10,790 nt of DNA from an uncultured Clostridia bacterium (GTDB lineage: Bacteria; Bacillota; Clostridia; Christensenellales; UBA1242): NCBI GenBank assembly GCA_947589655.1, contig CANQCE010000024.1, positions 1 to 10,790 on the forward strand, read 5' to 3'. Of the stretch, positions 1-6,922 are shown piece by piece; position 1 is the first letter of the stretch, and each line of letters opens with the position of its first letter. A model generated the notes under the pieces. It ran no database searches and had not been told where the DNA came from. It saw nothing but the letters and a program-made list of their open reading frames with translations. The translations under genes and the position numbers were made by a program.

Positions 1-1970
1 CCTGTTGTCACATTAAGTGTTGGCAGAGTGCCATATGTCTCGCCATATTTAACTGATTTTGTCACACTTGCCCCAGAGCCTGTCCAGCCATTGGTGGTTG
101 CAATGGTTCCCTTGTTGGCAACGGCGGTCACGGTGTAACTGCTAACACTCCACTTGGCATAAAGTGTTGTGTTGCTTGTGAAGGACATTGTTGCGCCTTC
201 TTTTATTTCAGTGCCACCGCCATCTGGTTGTGTATACCAGCCACCAAAGGTGTATCCAGTGCGAACTGGCGTTGGAAGATTTTTCATGCTCTCGCCAGAG
301 GTATATCTGCGGCTTGGAACCGCTGTTGTTGCCCTGCCACTTGTAGCTTTTTGTATGGTCAAATTCCTAAATTCAATTACATCAGAATTTTTAAGCACAT
401 TATAATCTGAATAAAATACAAACGCTGTATTTCTGCTGCTGGATGTTGAAACTGCTTGCGAAAATGTAAACGTTTTCCATTCGGTTGTAACGCTTGCCGA
501 AACTCTGTCTCCCACTTGTTCCCAACCAATTCTTCCAATTGTCATGGCACGGTTTGCTTTAATATCAATACTCCAAGTGTAAATTGTTCCATTCTGAGCA
601 TCACCCACCCTTCCTTGTGTGCCAATATAAAAACCGGTGCTATTTCCGCTTGTTGCAGAGTTGCCAGTGATGGTAACTTTTGCGCCAAGCATGCCGCCGT
701 CATAAACAATGTTGTTCTGGGCACTTATGGATGCGCCTCCATTTGCGGAAATTGTGTAATACAACCCCGTATCATTGTTTATTGCCCAGTTGTCACCTTC
801 AAAATCCACGGTGAAAACAATAGGCGTCCATTTGGCGTAAATTGTGGCAGTGGTCCCACTTATTGTTGCCGTTGAAGAATTAAAAGTGTCTCCTGCGGTC
901 AGCTTTTTGCTAAACGAGGAGTTGTTAAACCAGCCGTCAAAAGTGTGGCCGGCTTTTGTTATGCTTGGCAGTTCTGCAGTGGTGTATGTGGTGTCATATG
1001 CCTTTGTTTTGTCCGCAACCGTAGTCCCGCCATCGACATTATATTTCAAAGTGTAGGTGATTGGCGACCAAATGGCGTAAATTGCGCCATCTCGCTTAAT
1101 TTCAATCTCGGTTGAACCCGGCAAGTTAGGGTCTTCGGACAGTTTGTAAGAATAACCTGTTCTTGAAAACCAATTTTCAGTGTTTGCGATTTTTGCATCC
1201 GTTCCTATTGTTGCAGAATCATATGCCAGCAGATAAGAATATAAAGTTTCCTGCACGCCTGGCAAATGGTAATACATCCTCACAGAGCCATCGTAACTGC
1301 AAGATTTTAAAGGCACTGGATATGTTGCCTTTGAATTGGTTGTTCCCTTTTTAACCAACTGATAAGCCCATTTGTCTTGAAAATCCCACGCACCACTAAA
1401 ATTCTTGCTGTTGATATTCACAAAAAAGTCTACGTTTTTTATGTTCTCTGACTTGTTCTCGTTTTTAACCGTTCCGCTTGTCAGTGCACCAATGTAGGTT
1501 GTTGCGTTTGGTGCATAAACATAACTCCCCTTTTTGTTTGTGGTGGAACTTGTTGTGCTGCCTGCAATATTGGCACAGAAAACAACATCTTCAAACAAGC
1601 ATGGCGTTGTTGTGTTGTTGAAAGTTGCAGCGCCCATAAATATAACGTTTCTAAAAGTCATGCTGCTGGCGTTGCCATTGAATGTATAGGCGCCAGTGAA
1701 TATGCAATCTTGATACAAATAACTGCTGCCAGAAGTTAATGTGGTTGAGCCTGCCCCTATTTGTTCTTCCCTATGAACTGTTGTATAGTCGGTGGAAATC
1801 GCCGCCAAAAAATCTTCGTCAGAAACTTCGGCTGGGGCATCGACCTCTGAGGTTTCCTCCACAGACGCAAAAAAAGTTGGCAACATGCTCAGCCCAACGC
1901 CTAAAGATGTTGTCAGCACACAGACCAATGTTAGAAACGCCAAAGCAAATCTGCGTTTTATGTTTCCCAT
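1..1970 (-). CDS. Large secreted protein with carbohydrate-binding-like and InlB B-repeat domains (3' end outside window)
   Basis: One uninterrupted minus-strand frame runs from ATG at 1970 to the window edge (656 codons, no stop), so the C-terminus is missing. The start is supported by AAAGGGG seven bases upstream. Residues 1-35 form a signal peptide: MGNIKRR, then a long hydrophobic core ending near TFFAS. About residues 85-145 have short repeating turns (DCIFTGAYTF, NVIFMGAATF, EDVVFCANI) like beta-helix rungs. Residues ~303-381 are an InlB B-repeat/Flg_new unit (GHTFDGWF ... TIYAKW), and ~545-607 a second one (RTGYTFGGWY ... TTLYAKW); DGAIYAIW near 295 closes a degenerate earlier unit and a further one begins at the edge. 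Residues ~382-541 resemble a CBM4/9 or galactose-binding-like jelly roll (YTWSIDIKA, TTEWKTFTF). Known members of these families are surface or secreted proteins; a role in glycan or host-surface binding is inference. No catalytic domain or anchor is visible. Confidence 0.9.
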   Translation of the reverse strand, partial: MGNIKRRFALAFLTLVCVLTTSLGVGLSMLPTFFASVEETSEVDAPAEVSDEDFLAAISTDYTTVHREEQIGAGSTTLTSGSSYLYQDCIFTGAYTFNGNASSMTFRNVIFMGAATFNNTTTPCLFEDVVFCANIAGSTTSSTTNKKGSYVYAPNATTYIGALTSGTVKNENKSENIKNVDFFVNINSKNFSGAWDFQDKWAYQLVKKGTTNSKATYPVPLKSCSYDGSVRMYYHLPGVQETLYSYLLAYDSATIGTDAKIANTENWFSRTGYSYKLSEDPNLPGSTEIEIKRDGAIYAIWSPITYTLKYNVDGGTTVADKTKAYDTTYTTAELPSITKAGHTFDGWFNNSSFSKKLTAGDTFNSSTATISGTTATIYAKWTPIVFTVDFEGDNWAINNDTGLYYTISANGGASISAQNNIVYDGGMLGAKVTITGNSATSGNSTGFYIGTQGRVGDAQNGTIYTWSIDIKANRAMTIGRIGWEQVGDRVSASVTTEWKTFTFSQAVSTSSSRNTAFVFYSDYNVLKNSDVIEFRNLTIQKATSGRATTAVPSRRYTSGESMKNLPTPVRTGYTFGGWYTQPDGGGTEIKEGATMSFTSNTTLYAKWSVSSYTVTAVANKGTIATTNGWTGSGASVTKSVKYGETYGTLPTLNVTT

Positions 1971-2032
1971 CAAAAGCCCCTTTTTGTGTGATGTGGAAGA
2001 AACTTGCAGCCTCTTAAATTTCTTCTGTATTT

Positions 2033-2061
2033 ATTTTAATATAATAAACAAAAAAAATCAA
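2033..2061 (-). promoter_or_regulatory. Candidate promoter of the secreted-protein gene
   Basis: On the minus strand TTGATT (2061-2056) is followed after 17 bases by TAAAAT (2038-2033). This would start transcription about 55-60 bases before the ATG at 1970. The match is reasonable, but the surrounding sequence is very AT-rich, so chance matches are likely. Confidence 0.4.
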
Positions 2062-2243
2062 ATAATTCGACTAAAAAACTTGCTAAATTCAAGAATTTTT
2101 TCTCGCGGCGAGAACGGCAAAATTTCAACGGCTCTTTCTTGCGGAAAATATACACAAAAAATGATTAAAATTTCTAAATTAATCTATCCTTGTTTTAGTC
2201 CTCATTTTATAAGCCTAAAAAACTCCAAAAATTTAAAAAATTC

Positions 2244-2303
2244 AAAAAAATAGAGAAAAATTGCAAAAAATTCACATTTTTTAATGATTTTTTCGCAATT
2301 TTT
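2244..2303 (-). terminator. Probable terminator after the ZIP transporter gene
   Basis: Nine bases after the stop codon, the minus strand has AAAAATTGC (2303-2295 side) pairing with GCAATTTTT (2264-2256), extended by a bulged G and AAAAAAT/ATTTTTT. A T7 run follows at 2250-2244. The stem is AT-rich and imperfect, so termination may be weak. Confidence 0.45.
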
Positions 2304-2311
2304 TGAAATTT

Positions 2312-3073
2312 TTATAAACACACGTCCAAAAGCATCATCACCACAAAGCCCAGCACAAACGCCCATGTGCCCCAACTTTTTTGTTCGGAGTGTATCTCTG
2401 GCAGCATTTCTTCCACAATTACATAAATCATCGCCCCAGCAGAAAAAGCCAAGAGCCACGGCAGCAGCGAGGTTATGTATGCCGCCAAAAAGAAACCCAA
2501 AATGGCAAAAATCGGTTCAACAACCCCACTTAAAGTGGCAAGCACAAAAGATTTTCCTTTCTTGCCCAAACTAAGTTGCAGCGGAAGCGCCGTTGCCAAG
2601 CCCTCTGGAAAGTTTTGCAGTGCAATCCCAAGCGAAAACATCAAGGCAGAGATTAGCGATGAACTGCTGGCAATGGCGGTTCCTATGGCAAACCCCACCG
2701 ATAATCCCTCTGGAATGTTGTGGATTGTAATGGCGGTGAACATTTTGAACGCTTTTTTCCTTTCTTTTTGCGCCCCAACCGCAAAAAAGCGTGAGGAAAT
2801 AAAATCTAAAAGCACCATAAACACGCAACCCAGCACAAACCCCAACACCACAGGGAAAAATGACATCTCGCCCCAAACGCTCTCCGCATTTTCAAGTGCA
2901 GGCAAAAGTAGCGACCAAAATGACGCCGAAAGCATTATGCCTGCCGCCAGACCAATGGTTATCATGTTCAGCAGTGCGGACGTTTTGCGAAAGAAAAAGA
3001 CAAGCAAAGCCCCAAGCGTTGTCATGAGGCATGGCAATGTAAAGCCAAGCACAATAATTGCCGTTTCGTTCAT
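2312..3073 (-). CDS. ZIP-family divalent metal transporter (ZupT/GufA-like)
   Basis: This 253-residue integral membrane protein has about eight hydrophobic segments, the usual size for bacterial ZIP proteins, which move zinc and other divalent metals into the cytoplasm. The metal-site signatures are clear: H118-N-I-P-E122-G in TM4, Q153-N-F-P-E157-G in TM5 and E186 in GVVEPIFA. By comparison with the Bordetella ZIP structure these positions line the binuclear metal site. A basic stretch near 102-110 (QKERKKAFK) lies in the loop before TM4, where ZIP proteins have a variable cytoplasmic loop; it lacks the histidine-rich motif of some relatives. The start at 3073 has GGGAGG five bases upstream. 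The gene appears to be transcribed alone, with a terminator right after it. Substrate (Zn, Fe or Mn) cannot be decided from sequence. Confidence 0.93.
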   Translation of the reverse strand: MNETAIIVLGFTLPCLMTTLGALLVFFFRKTSALLNMITIGLAAGIMLSASFWSLLLPALENAESVWGEMSFFPVVLGFVLGCVFMVLLDFISSRFFAVGAQKERKKAFKMFTAITIHNIPEGLSVGFAIGTAIASSSSLISALMFSLGIALQNFPEGLATALPLQLSLGKKGKSFVLATLSGVVEPIFAILGFFLAAYITSLLPWLLAFSAGAMIYVIVEEMLPEIHSEQKSWGTWAFVLGFVVMMLLDVCL

Positions 3074-3103
3074 GGCAGCCTCCCATAATTCATCCTATGG
3101 AAA

Positions 3104-3133
3104 AGCATAATTTTTGTGACAAAGCAAAAACAA
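3104..3133 (-). promoter_or_regulatory. Weak candidate promoter of the ZIP gene
   Basis: On the minus strand TTGTTT (3133-3128), an 18-base spacer and TATGCT (3109-3104) lie about 30 bases before the ATG at 3073. Two mismatches in each box and the AT-rich setting make this tentative. Confidence 0.25.
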
Positions 3134-3423
3134 CAAAAATAGCCACGCTAATTTAAAGACAATGCAATAAAAAATTTAAAAAAATTAAAAATGGTGAAAA
3201 ATAATAAAAAAAATATCAAAAATACGCAAAAATTACGCAAAAAATAAATAAAATACGTTAAAATTATAATAAAAAAAATTATTTTTTATAAATTACACGC
3301 ATTTTTCATGTAATAAACAACGCAATTTTAGTCTTTTTAACAAAAAAATAGATATAAATTATAAAAAAATTAAAATTTTAAAATAAAAATCACAAAAAAA
3401 GTTGAAAAAATAGCATTTTTTAA
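3111..3423. other. Very AT-rich gene-free stretch between dut and the ZIP gene
   Basis: No open frame with a ribosome binding site is visible on either strand, and no tRNA-like or CRISPR-like structure. The stretch is dominated by A- and T-runs. It includes a tandem 11-base direct repeat (TACGCAAAAAT at 3223-3233, TACGCAAAAAA at 3234-3244), further scattered ACGCA/ACGTT words (about 3254, 3296 and 3320) and an AT-only dyad near 3268-3289. It probably serves as the ZIP gene's upstream region and may be intrinsically curved. Confidence 0.5.
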
Positions 3424-3447
3424 TAAAAAAACAAGGCTCACGCCTTG
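3424..3447 (-). terminator. Rho-independent terminator of the nrdD-nrdG-dut operon
   Basis: On the minus strand CAAGGC-GTGA-GCCTTG (3447-3432) forms a perfect six-base-pair stem closed by a GNRA-type tetraloop. It is followed directly by TTTTTTT. It lies 10 bases beyond the dut stop codon and is a textbook intrinsic terminator. Confidence 0.9.
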
Positions 3448-3457
3448 CTAATGCATT

Positions 3458-3907
3458 TTACTTTTTTCCTGTCGAGCCAAAGCCGCCTGCAAACCTTGTG
3501 TTCACAGCGGACAACTCATCTGCCTCAACAAAATCTGCAAACAAATATGGTGTTAGAACAAGTTGTGCAATTCTATCATATGGGGCCACAGTGCGAATTT
3601 CGTTGGAGTGGTTCATAAGGGCAACCATTATCTCGCCGCGATAGTCGCTATCAACAACGCCCACCTTGTTCGCTGGCGCCAGCCCTTGTTTGCAAGACAG
3701 CCCACTTCTTGCAAACACCAAGCCCATATAGCCGAGAGGCAGTTCAATTGAAAGCCCTGTTTTAATAAATACGGTTTCTCCCGGTTTTATTTGAATTTCA
3801 TTATCTAAAAGCGCGTATAAATCGGCCCCAGCAGACATTGGAGTTCCATATGTAGGCATTTTTGCTCTCTCATCAAGTTTTTTAATTTTTACGTTCATCC
3901 TCTCCAT
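3458..3907 (-). CDS. dut: dUTP diphosphatase (dUTPase)
   Basis: This 149-residue protein hydrolyses dUTP to dUMP and pyrophosphate, keeping uracil out of DNA and supplying the thymidylate precursor. All five motifs of the homotrimeric dUTPase family are present in order: SAGADLYA (25-32), ARSGLS (66-71), GVVDSDYRGEI (83-93, with the catalytic Asp in VVDSDY), YDRIAQLVL (109-117) and the C-terminal RFAGGFGSTGKK arm that closes over the active site. The length is typical. ATG at 3907 is preferred because GAGGTG lies four to five bases upstream; ATG at 3898 (MNVKIKK) is possible, but AGAGG abuts it without spacing. It is the last gene of the nrd operon, 83 bases after nrdG, and is followed by a strong terminator. 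Confidence 0.97.
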   Translation of the reverse strand: MERMNVKIKKLDERAKMPTYGTPMSAGADLYALLDNEIQIKPGETVFIKTGLSIELPLGYMGLVFARSGLSCKQGLAPANKVGVVDSDYRGEIMVALMNHSNEIRTVAPYDRIAQLVLTPYLFADFVEADELSAVNTRFAGGFGSTGKK

Positions 3908-3935
3908 TTTTCACCTCATTTTTAATTTTTTAATG

Positions 3936-3990
3936 TTTTTTGCCATTTTTTTTGTTTTTTTTGCCATTTTTTTTGTTTTTTTTGCAATTT
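3936..3990 (-). repeat. 21-base tandem repeat in the nrdG-dut gap
   Basis: On the minus strand, a unit of the form ATGGCA followed by A-runs split by one C recurs with a 21-base period: a degenerate copy (ATTGC) ends near 3968, a full copy starts at 3967 and a partial third at 3946. In the frame starting at 3967 the repeat is codon-sized (seven codons), giving a lysine-rich peptide MAKKTKKMAKNIKKLKMR that stops at 3911 inside the dut ribosome binding site. No Shine-Dalgarno precedes that ATG, so it is annotated as a repeat, not a gene. Confidence 0.6.
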
Positions 3991-4491
3991 TTAAACTTCA
4001 TCATCGGCAAAGGTTACAACCCTGCCCTCTTTTAAACTGCGCTGCACATCTATAATTCGCTGATTGGACGAGCCGCGGAATTTCAGCCCCAGATTTTTCT
4101 TTTCTTCAACGAATTGACCGTCAACCAGAACATCAATATAGTTTAACGCCCCCTTGCCAGCAAGTTGCTCGAACAAAAATCCACTCCACACCCAAACAGT
4201 TTTGTTCGGAAAACGCTCTTTAAACGCCTTTGCCAGCCGCTCTGTGCCGCCAATATTGGTTGGATGCATTGGCTCGCCGCCCAAAATGGACAGCCCTGCA
4301 ATAAAATCTGGCTGACACAAATCCAAAATTTTTTGCAAAACATCGTCAGTGAACTCCTGCCCACCGGCAAAATCGTGAGTTTCTGGATTGAAGCAGTTTT
4401 TGCAGTTGAAACTGCACCCCTGAAAAAACACCGAGACTCTAACGCCCGGCCCATTTGAAATATCCATCTTTCTAATTTTGTTATATCTCAT
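3991..4491 (-). CDS. nrdG: Anaerobic ribonucleoside-triphosphate reductase activating protein
   Basis: This 166-residue radical-SAM enzyme uses a [4Fe-4S] cluster and S-adenosylmethionine to install the glycyl radical on NrdD. The cluster ligands are C26-x3-C30-x2-C33 (CSFNCKNC). The SAM-binding GGEP motif is at 71-74, and the N-terminal DISNGPGVRVSVFFQGC stretch is typical of NrdG. The length fits the family. The start at 4491 is supported by AAGGA seven to eight bases upstream. The ATG overlaps the stop of a 17-codon upstream ORF by four bases (ATGA), which suggests translational coupling. It sits between nrdD and dut on the same strand and works directly on the NrdD product of the same operon. 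Confidence 0.97.
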   Translation of the reverse strand: MRYNKIRKMDISNGPGVRVSVFFQGCSFNCKNCFNPETHDFAGGQEFTDDVLQKILDLCQPDFIAGLSILGGEPMHPTNIGGTERLAKAFKERFPNKTVWVWSGFLFEQLAGKGALNYIDVLVDGQFVEEKKNLGLKFRGSSNQRIIDVQRSLKEGRVVTFADDEV

Positions 4492-4541
4492 TTTTCATCC
4501 TTTTTCTGCGTTTTTACAATTTCAAACAAATTTTCCTTCAC
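4488..4541 (-). CDS. 17-residue small ORF coupled to nrdG (GTG start)
   Basis: GTG at 4541 opens an 18-codon frame, VKENLFEIVKTQKKDEK, ending in a TGA that overlaps the nrdG ATG in an ATGA junction. A perfect GGAGG lies six bases before the GTG (within the end of the preceding small ORF), a stronger ribosome binding site than that of nrdG itself. The peptide is charged and lysine-rich, with no recognisable domain. It may be a leader whose translation feeds ribosomes into nrdG, or a real microprotein; the sequence alone does not say. The preceding small ORF ends one base before this GTG, so all three frames are tightly packed. Confidence 0.45.
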   Translation of the reverse strand: MKENLFEIVKTQKKDEK

Positions 4542-4542
4542 G

Positions 4543-4686
4543 TCAAGCCTCCATTTCACTTTTATGTTCTTCATATCTCTTAAACTGCGTCATGTCCATT
4601 GAAAAAGGAAACAATTCTTCATCTTCTGTTACATAAACACGCATTTCCCTTTCCTGTTCGCAAAATTGTTCGTTTATATTCCTCAT
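4543..4686 (-). CDS. 47-residue acidic small protein between nrdD and nrdG, unknown function
   Basis: ATG at 4686 opens a 47-codon frame with GGAGAGG two bases upstream, read in the same direction as nrdD and nrdG. The peptide starts MRNINEQFCEQEREMRVYVT, continues EDEELFPFSMDMTQFKRYEE and ends HKSEMEA. It is rich in Glu/Asp, has one cysteine (C9) and no membrane segment. I do not recognise a family. It lies 48 bases after the nrdD stop and one base before the next small ORF, so it must be cotranscribed with the reductase. A role as a small partner or modulator of NrdD/NrdG is a guess from position only. The strong ribosome binding site and the tight packing argue that it is translated. Confidence 0.6.
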   Translation of the reverse strand: MRNINEQFCEQEREMRVYVTEDEELFPFSMDMTQFKRYEEHKSEMEA

Positions 4687-4699
4687 AACCTCTCCAACT

Positions 4700-4730
4700 A
4701 ACAAAAGACGAAGTTTGCCTTCGCCTTGTT
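4700..4730 (-). other. Imperfect hairpin just after nrdD
   Basis: On the minus strand AACAAGGCGAAG pairs with CTTCG-T-C-T-TTTGTT around a GCAAA loop, with two bulged U residues and one G-U pair. No U-run follows on the minus strand (AGTTGGAGAGG comes next), so it is not a terminator of nrdD. It may protect or process the nrdD message. Read on the plus strand it is followed by T8 and could stop antisense transcription. Confidence 0.45.
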
Positions 4731-4734
4731 TTTT

Positions 4735-6888
4735 TTAGCAATCTTTGTTGTCTAAGTGCAGCACTCGCTCTTTAATTTCTTGCGTTCTGCCCTTGTTCCA
4801 GAAATTTGTGCCAATATAGCCGCAAGTTCGGCGTGCAACATTCATCTTTGAATGGTCGCGGTTGCCGCAGTTAGGGCAATACCATTCAAGGCCATCATCT
4901 ATCTGCATTTCGCCGTCAAATCCGCACACTTGGCAGTAGTCCGATTTTGTGTTGATTTCGGCATACATAATGTTGTCGTAAATGAACTTGATAACCTCCA
5001 AAACGGCAGGAATGTTGTTTGTAAGGTTTGGCGCCTCGATATAAGAAACCGCGCCGCCTGGGCTGAGTTTTTGGAACTCGCTTTCAAGTTTAAGTTTTGA
5101 AAAGGCGTCAATTTCTTCAAACACTGGCACATGATAAGAGTTGGTGATGTAATCTCTGTCCGTGATTCCTTCCACAATGCCAAAGCGTTTCTTTAAGCCC
5201 TTTGCAAACTTGTATGTGGTGGATTCAATAGGCGTTCCATACACGCTGTAATCAATCTTTTCCTCTTTTTTCCATTCTGCGCAACGGTCGTTCATGTGCT
5301 TCATAACTTCAAGCCCAAACGCTTTGCCCTCGCCGTTGTCGGTGTGGCTGTGACCAGTCATGAATTTCACGCACTCATAAAGCCCTGCATAGCCCAAAGA
5401 AATTGTGGAATATCCGTTGTGCAAAAGTTCGTGAATGCTCTCGCCTTTTTTCAACCTTGCAAGAGCGCCATGCTGCCAAAGAATTGGGGCAACATCGCTG
5501 GTGGCTTGGCTGAGCCTTTTGTGCCTTATTTGAAGTGCTTTGTGGCAAAGGTCCAACCTTTCGTCAAAGATTTTCCAGAATTTTGTCATGTCTTTGTCGG
5601 AAGAAAGTGCAACGTCCACCAAGTTGATTGTAACAACGCCTTGATTGAAACGCCCATAATATTTTGGCTTGCCGTCTTTATCAACATATGGTGTAAGGAA
5701 TGAGCGGCACCCCATGCAAGGATAGCATTGCCCATTGCCGTTTTGGTCAATTTTAAGTTGTTTCATGACCTTTTCAGAGATGTAATCAGGCACCATGCGC
5801 TTTGCACTGCATTTTGCGGCGAGTTCTGTAAGATAATAATATTTGCTGTTTTCATGGATGTTATCTTCTTCCAAAACATACAAAAGTTTTGGGAAGGCTG
5901 GCGTGATGTAAATGCCCTTTTCGTTCTTCATGCCCTGCATACGCTGTTTTAAAACTTCTTCAATAATCATGGCAAGTTCTTCTTTGTATTCATCCGTTTC
6001 GCCAAGATACATGCAAACAGAAAGGAAAGGGGCTTGTCCATTTGTTGTGGTCATGGAGTTAATTTGATATTGGAAGGTTTGCACGCCGTCTGTGATTTCC
6101 TTCTGTAAGTCTTCCATAGCAAAGCGCTTAACCTGTTCTTCGGTTAAATCTCTCTCTTTATATTTTTGAACATATTTATTATAACTGTCGCGAACGAATG
6201 GTGCAAGGTGCGTGAGTGTTATAGTTGCCCCACCATATTGGCTGGAAGAAACTGCAGTGATAAGTTGTGTGGCAATGGTCATGGCGGTGAGGAAACGGTG
6301 AGGTTTTTCAATCATAACACCGTTGATGTTCGTGCCGTTTTGAAGCATATCTTCCAAATTTATAAGGTCGCAGTTATGGAGTGCGTTTTGAGCAAAATAA
6401 TCCGCATCGTGAAAGTGAATTATGCCAGCATCGTGTGCCGCAACAACATCTTCAGGTAGCAAGAAACGGCGTGTGATATCCGTGCTGGTTATGCCAGCAA
6501 TGTAATCGCGCTGAGTTGTGACAACGCGTGCATTTTTATTGGAGTTTTCTGTGTTCCAATATTCATTTTCGCCGTCAATAAGTTCCTTGATGGCAAGGTC
6601 GGTTGTGTTGGCCTTGCGAACAAGTGCGCGTTTGTATCTGTAAATGATATATTTCTTGGACAAGGCAAAGTGGCCAAATTCCATAAGTTTTTCTTCAATG
6701 ATGTCTTGAATTTCTTCCACGCGAAGTCTTTCCTCGCCAAGACCTTCAATGTAAGAGAGAATGTCTTTAATCTCCTCTTTGGTGGCCCTTTCTTTTGGCT
6801 TAACCTCGGCATTTGCCTTTTCTATGGCAATTCTAATTTTGGATGGGTCATAATCCACAAACATACCATTTCTTTTGATTACTTGCAT
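4735..6888 (-). CDS. nrdD: Anaerobic (class III) ribonucleoside-triphosphate reductase, catalytic subunit
   Basis: This 717-residue enzyme reduces ribonucleoside triphosphates to deoxyribonucleoside triphosphates in anaerobes. Residues 3-~92 are an ATP-cone allosteric domain (VIKRNGMFVDYDPSKI...). The 10-stranded barrel carries the active-site cysteines C173 (ALHNCDLIN) and C292 (FLSVCMYLGE); E555 in YGTPIESTTYKF is in the conserved finger-loop region. Four cysteines, C652/C655 and C671/C674, form the C-terminal zinc site. The glycyl radical motif RRTCGYIG places the radical on G690. The full length fits the family. ATG at 6888 has AGGAGG eight bases upstream. It is the first gene of an operon with two small ORFs, nrdG and dut, behind a promoter with NrdR-like boxes. 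Because an ATP-cone is present, activity is expected to be switched by ATP and dATP. Confidence 0.98.
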   Translation of the reverse strand: MQVIKRNGMFVDYDPSKIRIAIEKANAEVKPKERATKEEIKDILSYIEGLGEERLRVEEIQDIIEEKLMEFGHFALSKKYIIYRYKRALVRKANTTDLAIKELIDGENEYWNTENSNKNARVVTTQRDYIAGITSTDITRRFLLPEDVVAAHDAGIIHFHDADYFAQNALHNCDLINLEDMLQNGTNINGVMIEKPHRFLTAMTIATQLITAVSSSQYGGATITLTHLAPFVRDSYNKYVQKYKERDLTEEQVKRFAMEDLQKEITDGVQTFQYQINSMTTTNGQAPFLSVCMYLGETDEYKEELAMIIEEVLKQRMQGMKNEKGIYITPAFPKLLYVLEEDNIHENSKYYYLTELAAKCSAKRMVPDYISEKVMKQLKIDQNGNGQCYPCMGCRSFLTPYVDKDGKPKYYGRFNQGVVTINLVDVALSSDKDMTKFWKIFDERLDLCHKALQIRHKRLSQATSDVAPILWQHGALARLKKGESIHELLHNGYSTISLGYAGLYECVKFMTGHSHTDNGEGKAFGLEVMKHMNDRCAEWKKEEKIDYSVYGTPIESTTYKFAKGLKKRFGIVEGITDRDYITNSYHVPVFEEIDAFSKLKLESEFQKLSPGGAVSYIEAPNLTNNIPAVLEVIKFIYDNIMYAEINTKSDYCQVCGFDGEMQIDDGLEWYCPNCGNRDHSKMNVARRTCGYIGTNFWNKGRTQEIKERVLHLDNKDC

Positions 6889-6922
6889 TTTATTTGCCTC
6901 CTAAAACCAAATTTCAAAATTG

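Larger units (their letters stand above)
1971..2311. other. Intergenic region between the ZIP transporter and the secreted-protein gene
   Basis: This 341-base gap has no convincing gene on either strand. It holds, in the minus direction, the ZIP gene's probable terminator (2244-2303), a compact dyad TTCTCG-CGG-CGAGAA at 2100-2114 that stands out from its AT-rich surroundings, a candidate promoter (2033-2061) and the ribosome binding site of the secreted-protein gene. The dyad lies about 40 bases upstream of the -35 and could be an operator. Confidence 0.5.

Noticed and set aside
456..1056. Several plus-strand frames of 60-139 codons within 169-2253
   Set aside because: They lie mostly opposite the single continuous 656-codon minus-strand frame, which has a signal peptide and InlB repeats; none has a convincing start signal.
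2475..3110. Plus-strand open frame (211 codons) opposite the ZIP gene
   Set aside because: It is antisense to a gene with clear ZIP motifs and has no ribosome binding site or domain.
3911..3967. 18-residue lysine-rich peptide (MAKKTKKMAKNIKKLKMR) as a gene
   Set aside because: It has no ribosome binding site, and its composition is explained by slippage-prone A-tract repeats; it is kept only as a repeat and a low-level finding.
3908..3990. CRISPR-like or other interspersed repeats
   Set aside because: The 21-base units are tandem, low-complexity and lack spacers; no CRISPR array was seen anywhere in the window.
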